Notes under the pieces: generated by a model
Databases searched by the model: none
Told to the model about the DNA's origin: nothing
Seen by the model: only the letters and a program-made list of their open reading frames with translations
Program-made: the position numbers and the translations under genes
Shown: positions 48,090 through 58,200 of the stretch, piece after piece
How the letters are laid out: every line of letters starts with the position of its first letter
Position numbering within the stretch: position 1 is the stretch's first letter
Source of the DNA: Rubrivivax rivuli
Lineage (GTDB): Bacteria > Pseudomonadota > Gammaproteobacteria > Burkholderiales > Burkholderiaceae_C
Reading direction: 5' to 3'
Length of the DNA: 64,000 nt
Assembly: GCF_004016505.1 (NCBI RefSeq)
Contig: NZ_SACR01000003.1
Location: forward strand, 620,001-684,000

Positions 48090-49253
48090 ATGGGCGAGAA
48101 CGTGATTCCGAGCGTGATTCCATTGGCCGACCTGCGCTACGCCGCAGCCGTGCCCCGCATCCCCGAAACGGGCTTCGACACCACCGGCCTGCTGGCCGAC
48201 CGCCTGGGCCGGCCGCTGCGCGACCTGCGCATCAGCGTGACGGACCGCTGCAACTTCCGGTGCAGCTACTGCATGCCGAAGGACGTGTTCGACAGCCAGT
48301 ACAAGTTCCTGCCCCAGAGCAGCCTGCTGAGCTTCGAGGAGATCACGCGCACGGCGCGGCTTTTCGTCGCCCACGGCGTGAGCAAGCTGCGGCTGACCGG
48401 TGGTGAGCCGCTGCTGCGCAAGCACATCGAGGTGCTGATCGGCCAACTGGCCGAGCTTCGCACGCCCGAAGGCGAGCCGCTGGACATCACGCTCACCACC
48501 AACGGCTCGCTGCTGGAACGCAAGGCCGCGGCGCTGCGTGCGGCCGGGCTGCGGCGCGTGACCGTCAGCCTCGACGCGCTGGACGACACCATCTTCCAGC
48601 GCATGAACGACGTCGATTTCCCCGTGGCCGACGTGCTGCAGGGCATCGAGGCGGCGCTGGCCGCGGGCCTGGCACCGATCAAGATCAACATGGTGGTCAA
48701 GCGCGGCACCAATTGCCACGAGATCGTGCCGCTGGCGAGCCACGTGCGTGAGCGCTACGGCCCGGGCGTGGTGCTGCGTTTCATCGAGTACATGGACGTC
48801 GGCGCCACCAACGGCTGGCGCATGGACGAGGTGCTGCCCTCGGCCCAGGTGGTGCAGCGGCTGCACGAGGTGTTTCCGCTGGAGCCGATGGAGGCCAGCG
48901 CACCGGGCGAGACCGCCCAGCGCTGGCGCTACCGCGACGGCGGTGGCGAGATCGGCGTCATCAGCAGCGTGACGCAGGCCTTCTGCGGCGATTGCAACCG
49001 CGCGCGCCTGTCCACCGAGGGCAAGCTCTTCCTGTGTCTCTTCGCCAGCCGCGGGCACGACCTGCGCGCCCTGCTGCGCGGCACCCAGGCCGACGGCCAG
49101 CCCTACACCGACGCGCAGATCGCCCGCGCCATCGGCCTGGTGTGGAGCGAACGCGACGACCGTTACTCCCAGTTGCGCAGCGCCCTGCCGGCCGCTCCCG
49201 CAGACAGCGGCAGTGGCGAGCGCCGCGTGGAGATGCACTACATCGGCGGCTGA
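48090..49253 (+). CDS. moaA: GTP 3',8-cyclase
   Basis: MoaA is a radical-SAM enzyme that converts GTP to 3',8-cyclo-GTP, the first step of molybdopterin synthesis. The 387 residues hold the radical-SAM cluster C54-NFR-C58-SY-C61 (CNFRCSYC), the [10 protein letters not shown] motif, and the second [4Fe-4S] cluster in [20 protein letters not shown]. The C-terminal GG (HYIGG) that MoaC/MoaA need is kept. It is 4-14 kb from moaD/moaE/moeA, and moaC and mog/moaB are not in the window. Confidence 0.96.
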   Translation: MGENVIPSVIPLADLRYAAAVPRIPETGFDTTGLLADRLGRPLRDLRISVTDRCNFRCSYCMPKDVFDSQYKFLPQSSLLSFEEITRTARLFVAHGVSKLRLTGGEPLLRKHIEVLIGQLAELRTPEGEPLDITLTTNGSLLERKAAALRAAGLRRVTVSLDALDDTIFQRMNDVDFPVADVLQGIEAALAAGLAPIKINMVVKRGTNCHEIVPLASHVRERYGPGVVLRFIEYMDVGATNGWRMDEVLPSAQVVQRLHEVFPLEPMEASAPGETAQRWRYRDGGGEIGVISSVTQAFCGDCNRARLSTEGKLFLCLFASRGHDLRALLRGTQADGQPYTDAQIARAIGLVWSERDDRYSQLRSALPAAPADSGSGERRVEMHYIGG

Positions 49254-49286
49254 CATGCCGCGCGGCTGTTGTGTCCAAGACAAATC

Positions 49287-49299
49287 CGGGCGAACCCGG
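49287..49299 (+). terminator. Possible weak terminator hairpin after moaA
   Basis: TCCGGG and CCCGGA flank the tetraloop CGAA about 33 bases after the moaA stop codon. No T run follows, so this may instead be part of the leader before the acyl-CoA ligase. Confidence 0.3.
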
Positions 49300-49324
49300 A
49301 TGAACGCGCCCCCCCGGGATCCCG

Positions 49325-49402
49325 TATAACCACACTCAGCGAACCGACACCCCACCAGCAGCACAGGGCGCGGCAGGCTCAGCCTCCGCGCCCTGTGCTG
49401 CT
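49325..49402 (+). promoter_or_regulatory. TATAAC box and long perfect hairpin before the acyl-CoA ligase
   Basis: A TATAAC -10-like box is at 49325-49330. The hairpin arms are 49357-49373 and 49386-49402, 17 of 17 bases complementary, with an inner AGGCT-C-AGCCT pair inside the loop. It sits between the possible promoter and the coding start at 49456. No T run follows, so it is not a simple terminator. Confidence 0.5.
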
Positions 49403-49455
49403 TGAAGCGTTCGCAACGCTGGTCTTGTTCTCGAACCGCAGCCGAGCCGAAAGCG

Positions 49456-50976
49456 ATGGAACCGTCTCTCATCCGCATGCTGTCCACCGCCGCCGACGAC
49501 GCCGTGGCCCTCACCGCACCGGGCCGGCCTGCGCTCACCCATGGCGGCCTGCGCGCGTTGGTGCAGCGCACGCTGGACACGCTGAACGGCTTGGGCATCG
49601 GCCGCAACGACCGCGTGGCCATCGTGCCGGCCAACGGCCCCGAGATGGCCAGCTGCTTCCTCAGCGCTGCCTGTGGCGTGACCACGGCGCCGCTGAATCC
49701 GGCCTACCGCGCCGACGAGTTCGAGTTCTACCTCTCGGACCTGAACGCCAAGGCGCTGATCGTCGAGCACGACAGCGCCTCGCCGGCCATCGAGGTGGCG
49801 CAGAAACTCGGCGTGCGCCTGATCGACCTGCATGGCGGCAGCGCGGCAGGCGACTTCACGCTGCAACCGCGCGATGGCGGCACGGCCGCCACCCCAGCGG
49901 CGCAAGGCGGTCTGGCCCAGCCCGGCGACATCTCGATGGTGCTGCACACCAGCGGCACCACCTCGCGGCCGAAGATCGTGCCGCTGAGCCAGCGCAACCT
50001 GTGCGCCTCGGCGCGCAACATCGCCGCCACGCTGCAGTTCACGCCCGCCGACCGCGGGCTGAACATCATGCCGCTGTTCCACATCCACGGCCTGATCGCC
50101 GGCGTGCTGGCGCCTCTGGCCGCGGGCTCGCAGGTGTATTGCACACCGGGCTTCAACGCGCTGAAGTTCTTCGGCTGGATGGACGAGGCCAAACCCACCT
50201 GGTACACGGCCGTGCCGACCATGCACCAGGCCATCCTCAGCCGTGCCGGCAAGAACGCCGAGGTCATTGCGCGCCACCCTCTGCGCTTCATCCGCAGCAG
50301 CAGCAGCAGCATGCCGCCGCAGGTGATCCGCGAACTCGAGGAAGTGTTCAAGGCGCCGCTGATCGAGAGCTACGGCATGACGGAAGCCTGCCACCAGATG
50401 GCCAGCAACCCGCTGCCGCCGGCCGTGCGCAAGCCCGGCAGCGTGGGCCTGGCTGCGGGGCCCGAGGTGGGCATCATGGGCGACGACGGCACGCTGCTGC
50501 CGCGCGGCGAGATCGGCGAGATCGTCATCCGCGGCGACAACGTCACCGCAGGCTACGAGAGCAACCCCAAGGCCAACGCCGAGGCCTACACCAACGGCTG
50601 GTTCCGCACCGGCGACCAGGGCGTGATGGACGCCGAGGGTTATGTCAGCCTCACCGGCCGGCTGAAGGAAATCATCAACCGCGGCGGCGAGAAGGTCAGC
50701 CCGCGCGAGGTGGACGAGATCCTCATGGACCACCCGGCCGTGGCGCAGGTGGTGTGCTTCGGCATGCCCCACCCCAAGCTCGGTGAAGAGGTGGCCGCAG
50801 CCGTGGTGCTGCGCGAAGGCCAGAGCGCCACCGAACGTGAATTGCAAGACTTCGTCGGCCAGCGGGCCGCCGACTTCAAGGTGCCCAAGAAGATCCTCCT
50901 GATGGAAGAGATTCCCAAGGGCGCCACCGGCAAGCTGCAACGCATCGGCCTGGCGGCCAAGCTCGGGCTGGCCTGA
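49456..50976 (+). CDS. Acyl-CoA synthetase resembling oxalate-CoA ligase
   Basis: This 506-residue AMP-binding ligase has the P-loop LHTSGTTSRPKIVPLSQRNL, which closely resembles plant AAE3 oxalyl-CoA synthetase (HTSGTTSRPK). It also has RSSSSSMPPQV, ESYGMTEACHQMASNPLPP, and FRTGDQGVMDAEGYVSLTGR, and the acyl-transfer lysine in KGATGKLQRI. Length matches AAE3 (about 514). Substrate is inferred as a short dicarboxylate such as oxalate but a fatty acid or aromatic acid is possible. A TTT transporter follows, which could import a dicarboxylate. Confidence 0.85.
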   Translation: MEPSLIRMLSTAADDAVALTAPGRPALTHGGLRALVQRTLDTLNGLGIGRNDRVAIVPANGPEMASCFLSAACGVTTAPLNPAYRADEFEFYLSDLNAKALIVEHDSASPAIEVAQKLGVRLIDLHGGSAAGDFTLQPRDGGTAATPAAQGGLAQPGDISMVLHTSGTTSRPKIVPLSQRNLCASARNIAATLQFTPADRGLNIMPLFHIHGLIAGVLAPLAAGSQVYCTPGFNALKFFGWMDEAKPTWYTAVPTMHQAILSRAGKNAEVIARHPLRFIRSSSSSMPPQVIRELEEVFKAPLIESYGMTEACHQMASNPLPPAVRKPGSVGLAAGPEVGIMGDDGTLLPRGEIGEIVIRGDNVTAGYESNPKANAEAYTNGWFRTGDQGVMDAEGYVSLTGRLKEIINRGGEKVSPREVDEILMDHPAVAQVVCFGMPHPKLGEEVAAAVVLREGQSATERELQDFVGQRAADFKVPKKILLMEEIPKGATGKLQRIGLAAKLGLA

Positions 50977-51103
50977 ACCTCTTTCTGCAGTATCTCGAGA
51001 TGAAGCTGTACCTGTTTTCCCTTCGTTCGCCGCCCATGACCTGAACCCCAGGCAGGTGGTGTTTCTTTCTGCATGTGACTTCCCTCTGAATCTAGGAGAC
51101 GAC

Positions 51104-52210
51104 ATGAGTAGGACCGCACCCCGCAGTACGCTGTTCCACCCGGCCCCAGTGGCCGGCCGCGCCCCCCAGGCGCTGATCGCTGCGCGCACCCGCAGTGCGC
51201 TGCGTGCCACGCAACGAGTTCGGCAGGCCAGCATCGCCCTGCTGCTGGGCGCCACCGCACTGCTCGCCAGCCCCTGGGCCCGGGCCTGGGAACCGGCCAA
51301 GCCGGTAGAGTTCGTGGTGCCCGCCGGCACCGGCGGCGGCGCCGACCAGATGGCCCGCTTCATCCAGGGCGTGGTGGCCAAGAACAACCTGATGAAGCAG
51401 CCCATCGTGGTGGTGAACCGCTCGGGCGGCGCTGGCGCCGAGGGCTTCCTCGATGTCAAGGGCGACAAGGGCAACCCGCACAAGATCATCATCACGCTGA
51501 GCAACCTGTTCACCACGCCGCTGGCGACCGGGGTGCCCTTCAACTGGCGCGACATGACGCCCGTCAGCATGCTGGCGCTCGACCAGTTCGTGCTGTGGGT
51601 CAACGAAGAATCGCCGCACAAGACCGCCAAGCAGTTCTTCGACGCGCTGAAGGCCGGCCCCGACCGCGGCCTGAAGATGGGCGGCACCGGCAGTAAGCAG
51701 GAAGACCAGATCATCACCGTGCTGCTCGAGAAGGCCGCCGGCAAGAAGATCACCTACATCCCCTTCAAGGGCGGCGGCGACGTGGCGGTGCAGCTCGTGG
51801 GCAAGCACATCGACGCCACGGTGAACAACCCCATCGAGGCCGAAAGCCACTGGCGTGCCGGCAAGCTGCGCCCGCTGTGCGTGTTCGACAAGGTCAAGAT
51901 GCCCTACCCGGCCAAGCTCACGGCGACGCAGGGCTGGGGCGACATCCCGCCCTGCGCCACCGCCGGCATTCCGGCCGAGTACGTGATGCTGCGCGGCATC
52001 TTCATGCCCCCGGGCGTGACGCCGGATCAGCAGAAGTTCTACGTCGACCTGATGGCCAAGGTGCGTGCGCTGCCCGAGTGGAAAGAGTTCATGAACAAGG
52101 GCGCCTTCAACCAGACGGCGCTCAGTGGCCAGGCCTACTTCGACTGGCTGGGCAAGAACGAGCAGATGCACCGCGAGCTGATGCGCGAAGCCGGCTTCCT
52201 GGCACGCTGA
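51104..52210 (+). CDS. tctC: Tripartite tricarboxylate transporter, substrate-binding protein
   Basis: This 368-residue periplasmic protein belongs to the Bug/TctC family. The N-region is unusually long, about 43 residues with many Arg, before the hydrophobic core ASIALLLGATALLASPWARA, with cleavage near residue 63. The mature protein has VPAGTGGGADQMARFI and VVNRSGGAGAEGFLD, the Bug motifs. It forms a transport system with TctB and TctA downstream. The start codon is preceded by AGGAGA (51093-51098). The ligand is unknown. Confidence 0.91.
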   Translation: MSRTAPRSTLFHPAPVAGRAPQALIAARTRSALRATQRVRQASIALLLGATALLASPWARAWEPAKPVEFVVPAGTGGGADQMARFIQGVVAKNNLMKQPIVVVNRSGGAGAEGFLDVKGDKGNPHKIIITLSNLFTTPLATGVPFNWRDMTPVSMLALDQFVLWVNEESPHKTAKQFFDALKAGPDRGLKMGGTGSKQEDQIITVLLEKAAGKKITYIPFKGGGDVAVQLVGKHIDATVNNPIEAESHWRAGKLRPLCVFDKVKMPYPAKLTATQGWGDIPPCATAGIPAEYVMLRGIFMPPGVTPDQQKFYVDLMAKVRALPEWKEFMNKGAFNQTALSGQAYFDWLGKNEQMHRELMREAGFLAR

Positions 52211-52217
52211 GGCACCC

Positions 52218-52721
52218 ATGCAAGACACCGACAACACCGGCGACGCCATCGGCGTCCGCTGGCCGGAGCTGCTCGTCGCCGTGTTCCTGCTGGCGCTGGG
52301 CGTGGTGGTCATCGTCGACAGCCTGCGCGTGGGCACGGGCTGGGCCGACGATGGCCCGCAATCGGGCTATTTCCCGTTCTACATCGGTCTGGCGCTGGCC
52401 GGCGCCAGCGGCTGGACAGCCTTCAAGCAGCTGATGCGCTGGCGCACCGTGGAGGTGTTCGCCGAGCGCGAGCAGCTGCGCAGCGTGCTGGCCATCCTGC
52501 TGCCGATGGTGGTGTACGTGGCGGGCGTGGCCTTCCTCGGCATCTACGTCTCTTCCTTCGTGCTCATCGGCTACTTCATGCTGCGCCACGGCAAGCACGG
52601 CTGGCCGCTGACGCTGGGGGTCTCGGTCGGCGTACCGGCCTTTTTCTACGGCGTGTTCGAGCGCTGGTTCCTGGTGCCGCTGCCCAAGGGCCCGCTCGAA
52701 GCCCTGATCGGGGTGGCCTGA
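52218..52721 (+). CDS. tctB: Tripartite tricarboxylate transporter, small membrane subunit
   Basis: This 167-residue inner-membrane protein has four predicted helices (LLVAVFLLALGVVVIVDSL; YFPFYIGLALAGASGW; RSVLAILLPMVVYVAGVAFL; TLGVSVGVPAFFYGVFERW). The segment DDGPQSGYFPFYIG is the TctB family motif. It works with TctA and the TctC binding protein. It begins 7 bases after tctC and ends one base before tctA, so all three are made together. Confidence 0.9.
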   Translation: MQDTDNTGDAIGVRWPELLVAVFLLALGVVVIVDSLRVGTGWADDGPQSGYFPFYIGLALAGASGWTAFKQLMRWRTVEVFAEREQLRSVLAILLPMVVYVAGVAFLGIYVSSFVLIGYFMLRHGKHGWPLTLGVSVGVPAFFYGVFERWFLVPLPKGPLEALIGVA

Positions 52722-52722
52722 C

Positions 52723-54240
52723 ATGGACGAGATTCAAAGCCTGGTGCAGGGCTTCGGCATCGCGATGACCTGGCAGAACCTCGTGTTCATGCTGGTGGGC
52801 ATCACGCTGGGCGTGCTGATCGGCGTGCTGCCCGGCCTGGGCGGCGCCAACGGCGTGGCCATCCTGCTGCCGTTGACCTTCAGCATGAACCCCACCTCGG
52901 CCATCATCATGCTGAGCTGCATCTACTGGGGTGCGCTGTTCGGCGGGGCCATCACCTCCATCCTGTTCAACATCCCGGGTGAACCCTGGAGCGTGGCCAC
53001 CACCTTCGACGGCTACCCCATGGCACAGCAGGGCCGCGCGGCGCAGGCGCTCACGGCGGCTTTCACCAGCAGCTTCGTGGGCGCCATCTTCGCGGTGCTG
53101 CTCATCACCTTCCTGGCGCCGCTGCTCGCCAAGTTCGCGCTGAAGTTCGGGCCGGCGGAGTTCTTCGCGGTGCAGTTGCTGACCTTCTGCAGCTTCGTGG
53201 GCATGAGCAAGGAGCCACCTGCCAAGACCATCGCCGCGATGATGCTGGGCTTCGCGCTGGCCGCCGTGGGCCTGGACGCGGTGACCGGCACGCTGCGCAT
53301 GACCTTCGACGTGCCCGAGCTGCTCAAGGGCTTCGACTTCCTGATCGCGGTGATCGGCCTCTTCGGCATCGGCGAGATCCTGCTGACGATGGAAGAAGGC
53401 CTGTCCTTCAAGGGCAAGAGCGCGAAGATCAACTTCAAGGTCGTCTGGCAGACCTGGGGCGAGCTGATCAAGCACTGGAAGCTCTTCCTGCGCAGCGTGG
53501 CCGTGGGTTGCTGGATGGGCATCACGCCCGGCGGCGCCACGCCGGCCAGCTTCATGAGCTATGGCATGGCGCGGCGCATGTCGAAGGAGCCCAACGAGTT
53601 CGGCAAGGGCCGCATCGAAGGCGTGGTGGCGCCCGAGACCGCGGCCCACGCCGCGGGCACGAGCGCGCTGCTGCCGATGCTGACGCTCGGCATCCCCGGC
53701 TCGCCCACCGCGGCGGTGCTGCTGGGCGGCCTGCTGATCTGGGGCCTGCAGCCCGGGCCCATGCTCTTCGTCGAGCAGAAGGAGTTCGTCTGGGGCCTGA
53801 TCGCCAGCATGTACATCGGCAACATCGTGGGCCTGATCGTCGTGCTGACCACGGTGCCCTGGTGGGCGGCCATCCTGCGCATCCCGTTCTCGATCATCGG
53901 GCCGGTGATCATCGTCATCTGTGCCATCGGCGCCTACACGGTGCACAGCTCGATGTTCGACGTCATCCTGATGCTGGTGTTCGGTGTGCTGGGCTACCTC
54001 TTCAAGAAGCTGAAGTACCCGATGGCGCCTTTGGTGCTGGCGCTGGTGCTGGGTGACATGGCCGAGAGCAGCTTCCGCCAGGCCATGCTGCTCAGCCAGG
54101 GCTCGCTGGGCATCTTCTGGGGCAACCCGCTGGCCGGCAGCATCACGACGCTGGCGCTGGTGATGCTGGTGTGGCCGATGATCGGGGCCCTGAAGAACTA
54201 CTACCGGGCGCGCGAGGCCGCGCCGAGGACCGCTGCATGA
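52723..54240 (+). CDS. tctA: Tripartite tricarboxylate transporter, large permease
   Basis: This 505-residue membrane protein has about twelve helices and the TctA motif GITLGVLIGVLPGLGGANGV near the N-terminus, and a second copy GITPGGATPASFMSYGMARR in the middle. These repeats form the transport core. It is the largest gene of the TctC-B-A set. Its stop overlaps the start of the following reductase gene (ATGA at 54237-54240). Confidence 0.94.
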   Translation: MDEIQSLVQGFGIAMTWQNLVFMLVGITLGVLIGVLPGLGGANGVAILLPLTFSMNPTSAIIMLSCIYWGALFGGAITSILFNIPGEPWSVATTFDGYPMAQQGRAAQALTAAFTSSFVGAIFAVLLITFLAPLLAKFALKFGPAEFFAVQLLTFCSFVGMSKEPPAKTIAAMMLGFALAAVGLDAVTGTLRMTFDVPELLKGFDFLIAVIGLFGIGEILLTMEEGLSFKGKSAKINFKVVWQTWGELIKHWKLFLRSVAVGCWMGITPGGATPASFMSYGMARRMSKEPNEFGKGRIEGVVAPETAAHAAGTSALLPMLTLGIPGSPTAAVLLGGLLIWGLQPGPMLFVEQKEFVWGLIASMYIGNIVGLIVVLTTVPWWAAILRIPFSIIGPVIIVICAIGAYTVHSSMFDVILMLVFGVLGYLFKKLKYPMAPLVLALVLGDMAESSFRQAMLLSQGSLGIFWGNPLAGSITTLALVMLVWPMIGALKNYYRAREAAPRTAA

Positions 54241-55256
54241 AGATCGCCGTAGTCGGCGCCGGCGCGATCGGGGGCTACCTCGGTGCGCGTCTGGCGCGTT
54301 CGGGGCAGGAAGTCACCTTCATCGCCCGCAACCGCAACCTGGAGGCCATCAACGCGCACGGCTTCAAGTTGATTCTTGAAGACGGCAGCGAAGAACACAC
54401 GCCCGCTGGCCCCAACCTGCGCGCCGTGCAGCGCTACGCCGATGCCGGCCCGCAGGACGTGGTGCTGATCACCGTGAAGGCGCACCAGGTGAAAGACCTG
54501 CTCCCTGATCTGCGCGGCCTCTTCGGGCCCGACACGGTGGTCGTCACCATGATCAACGGCGTGCCCTGGTGGTACTTCCACAAGCTGGCCGGCCCCTACG
54601 AGGGCCGCAGCCTGGAGAGCCTGGACCCGGGCGGCCTGATCGCCGCGAACATCGAGCCCGAACGCCTCATCGGCAGCGTGGTCTACCCGGCCAGTGAGCT
54701 GGTGGCGCCGGGCGTGGTGAAGCTGATCGAGGGCAACCGCTTCAGCCTGGGCGAGCTCGATGGCAGCCGCAGCGAGCGCATCGAGGCCTTGAGCAAGGCC
54801 ATGATGGGCGCGGGCTTCAAGAGCCCGGTCTCGCGCGACATCCGCAGCGAGATCTGGGTCAAGCTCTGGGGCAACCTCACCTTCAACCCGATCTCGGCGC
54901 TGACCCACGCCACGCTGGAAGACATCTGCCGCTATGGCCCCACGCGCGAGCTGGCTGCGGCCATGATGCGCGAGGCCCAGGCCGTGGGCGAGAAGCTCGG
55001 CGTGGCCTTCAAGATCAGCCTGGAGCAGCGCATCGCCGGCGCGGAAGCGGTGGGCGCGCACAAGACCAGCATGCTGCAGGACGTGGAAGCCGGCCGTGCG
55101 CTGGAACTGGAAGCGCTGGTGGGCTCGGTGGTCGAGCTCGGGCGCATCACCGAGACACCCACGCCGGTGATCAGCGCCATGCATGCCACCGTCAGCCTGC
55201 TGCAGCGCACGCTGGCCGCACAGCAGGGGCGGCTGAAGGTGCAGGCCGCGGCCTGA
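54237..55256 (+). CDS. 2-dehydropantoate 2-reductase-like (ketopantoate reductase, PanE/ApbA family)
   Basis: This 339-residue NADPH-dependent enzyme has the N-terminal Rossmann motif KIAVVGAGAIGGYLGARLA and the C-terminal ketopantoate reductase domain with the catalytic lysine and SEIWVKLWGNLTFNPISALT. PanE makes pantoate for coenzyme A. Because it is coupled to tctA and a ligase, a catabolic role in reducing another 2-keto acid is equally possible. It is convergent with the RND pump gene (6-base gap). Confidence 0.88.
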   Translation: MKIAVVGAGAIGGYLGARLARSGQEVTFIARNRNLEAINAHGFKLILEDGSEEHTPAGPNLRAVQRYADAGPQDVVLITVKAHQVKDLLPDLRGLFGPDTVVVTMINGVPWWYFHKLAGPYEGRSLESLDPGGLIAANIEPERLIGSVVYPASELVAPGVVKLIEGNRFSLGELDGSRSERIEALSKAMMGAGFKSPVSRDIRSEIWVKLWGNLTFNPISALTHATLEDICRYGPTRELAAAMMREAQAVGEKLGVAFKISLEQRIAGAEAVGAHKTSMLQDVEAGRALELEALVGSVVELGRITETPTPVISAMHATVSLLQRTLAAQQGRLKVQAAA

Positions 55257-55262
55257 CGCCCT

Positions 55263-58200
55263 TCAGCGGGCCGGCCTGGCGTCGTCCAAGGCCGGCGTGG
55301 TGATCTCGCCCGGGATGCCCTTGCGCGCGAACAGCGTGTAGACCGTGGGCACGACGAAGATGGTGAGCAGCGTGCCCACCGACATGCCGCCCACGATCAC
55401 CCAGCCGATCTGCTGCCGGCTCTCGGCCCCCGCCCCGCTGGCCAATGCGAGCGGCAGCGCGCCCAGCACCATCGCGCCAGTGGTCATCAGGATGGGCCGC
55501 AGGCGCAGCGCGCTGGCCTCGGTCACGGCCTCCATCACGCTGCGGCCCTGCTGGCGCAGCTGGTTGCTGAACTCCACGATCAGGATGCCGTGCTTGGTGA
55601 TCAGCCCGATCAGCGTGATGAGGCCGATCTGCGAGAACACGTTCAGGGTGCCGCCCGTCAGCTGCATGGCCGCGAAGGCGCCCACCATGCTCAGGGGCAC
55701 GGCCAGCAGGATGACGAAGGGGTCGATGAAGCTCTCGAACTGCGCCGCCAGCACCAGGAAGATGAACAGCAGCGCCAGCACGAAGACCAGGCCCAGGGCG
55801 CCCGAGCTCGCCTTGAACTCGCGGCTGACGCCGTTGAGCTCGGTGGCGTAGCCCTGCGGCAACAGGCGCGCCGCGGTCTCGTCCATGAACTTCAGCGCCT
55901 CGCCCTGCGTGTAGCCGGGCGCGAGATCGGCCGTGAGGCTGACGCTGCGACGCTGGTTGAAGTGGTTCAGTTCGCGCGGACTCACGGCCTCGCGCACCTT
56001 CACCAGGCTGGACAGCGGCACCATGGTGTCGTTGCGGCCGCGCACGAAGATCTTCTCGATGTCTTCGGGCGTGGTGCGGCCGCTGGCTGCGGTCTGCACC
56101 AGCACGTCGTACTGGTCGGCGTCGCGCTTGTACCGCGTGACGACGCGGCCGCCGAGCATGGTCTCCACCGTGCGCGCCACCGTGTCCACACCGATGCCGA
56201 GATCGGCCGCGCGCGCGCGGTCGACGTCCATGAAGACCTCGGGCTTGTTGAGCTGCAGGTCGCTGTCGGGCTGCACGATGCCGGGGTTCTTCTGCATCTC
56301 GGCGATGAACTGCTGCGCCACGCGGGCCATGTTGGCGTAGCTGTCGCCGCTGACCAGCACCACGTTCAGGCCGCGCTCGCGGAAGCCCTGGCCCAGGCTG
56401 GCCGGCGTGACAGGGAAGGCGCTGATGCCGGGCAGCGCGCCCAGCTTGGGCAGCATGTCGCGCTGCAGCTCGCGCGTGCTGCGCGTGCGCTGCTCCCAAT
56501 CCACCGTGCGCATCACGCCGAAGGCGGTGCTGACCTGGCCCCCTCCCACGAAGAGGAAGCGACGGTCGAACTCCGGGTACTGGCTGCCGATGCTCTCTAT
56601 GGCGTCGAGGTAGCGCGCGGTGTATTCCAAGGTCGCGCCGTCGGGCGCGCGGATGGGCATGGCGATCACGCCGCGGTCTTCATAGGGCGCCAGTTCGCTC
56701 TTCGTGATGCTGAACAGCCACCAGCTCGTGCCTGCGCTGGCCAGCATCAGGCCCACGATCAACCAGCGGCGCTGCAGCGTCCAGCCCAGCGCGCGGGCGT
56801 AGCCGGCCGACAGGCCCGTCAGCAGCCGCTCCATGAAGCGGTCGAAACGCCCGGGCTCGGGCACGTGGCGCAGCAGCTTGCTGCACATCATGGGCGTGAG
56901 GGTCAGCGCGACGAAACCGCTGACCAGCACCGCGCCCGCCAGCGTCAGCGCGAACTCGCCCACCAGCCGCCCCGTGCGCCCGGGCGTGAAGGCCAGCGGC
57001 GCAAACACGGCGGCCAGCGTCAACGTCATCGCAATCACCGCGAAGCTGATCTCGCGGATGCCCTTGATCGCGGCCTGGAAGGGCGCCATGCCTTCCTCGA
57101 TGTGGCGGTAGATGTTCTCCAGCACCACGATGGCGTCGTCCACCACCAGGCCGATGGCCAGCACCAACGCCAGCAGCGTGAGCGTGTTGATGGTGAAGCC
57201 CGCCAGCGCGATGAGCGAGAACGCGCCGATCAGGCTGACCGGGATGGTGACCAGCGGGATGACCGAGGCGCGCAGCGTGCGCAGGAAAACGAAGACCACC
57301 AGCGCCACCAGCACCACGGCCTCGATGACGGTGGTGTAGACGGCCTTGATGCTGCGGTCGATGAAGACCGAGTTGTCGTTGGCCTGCACCACCGTCACGC
57401 TGGGCGGCAGGTCGCGCTGGATCTGCGGCATCAGCGCCTTCACGCCGGCGGCCACCTCCAGCGGGTTGGCGGTGGCGTTGCGGATCACGCCCGTGCTCAC
57501 GCTGGGCACGCCGTTCAGGCGCACGCGGCTGCGTTCGCTGGCGGCGGCCTCTTCCACGCGCGCCACGTCGCGCAGGCGCACGGTGTAGCCCCCCACGGTG
57601 CGCAAGGCCACCTGGTTGAACTCGGCCACCGTGTTGAGGTCGGTGCGCGCGGTGACGCTGAACTCGCGCTGCCGGCTTTCGATGCGGCCGGCCGGCACCT
57701 CCAGGTTCTGGCGGCGCAGCGCGTCTTCCACGTCCTGCACTGTCAGCTTGTAGGCGGCGAGCTTGTCGGGGTCGAGCCACACGCGCATGGCGTAGCGCCG
57801 GTCGCCGCCCATCTGCACGTCGGCCACGCCGGGCACGGTCTGCAGGCGCGGCTTGACCACGCGGTTGATCAGGTCGGTGAGCTCCAGCGGCCCCATGGTC
57901 TCGCTGGTGTAGGCCAGCCAGATGGTGGGCGAAGCGTCGGCCTCGACCTTGCTGATGACGGGCTCGTCCGCAGCCTCGGGCAGGCGCCCGCGCACGCGGG
58001 CGACACGGTCGCGCACCTCGGCGGCGGCCGTGTCGGGGTCTTTGCTCAGGCGGAAGCGCACCGTGATCTGGCTGCTCTCGGTGCGCGAGATCGAGGTCAT
58101 GATGTCGACGCCGTCGATGCCCGCGATGCTGTCTTCCAGCGGCTTGGTGACCTGGCTCTCGATGACCTCGCTGGAGGCGCCCTGCAGCCGCGTGCTGACG

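Noticed and set aside
49357..49402. The inverted repeat read as the end of an insertion sequence
   Set aside because: No transposase gene and no flanking target duplication are present; the arms face each other across only 12 bases.
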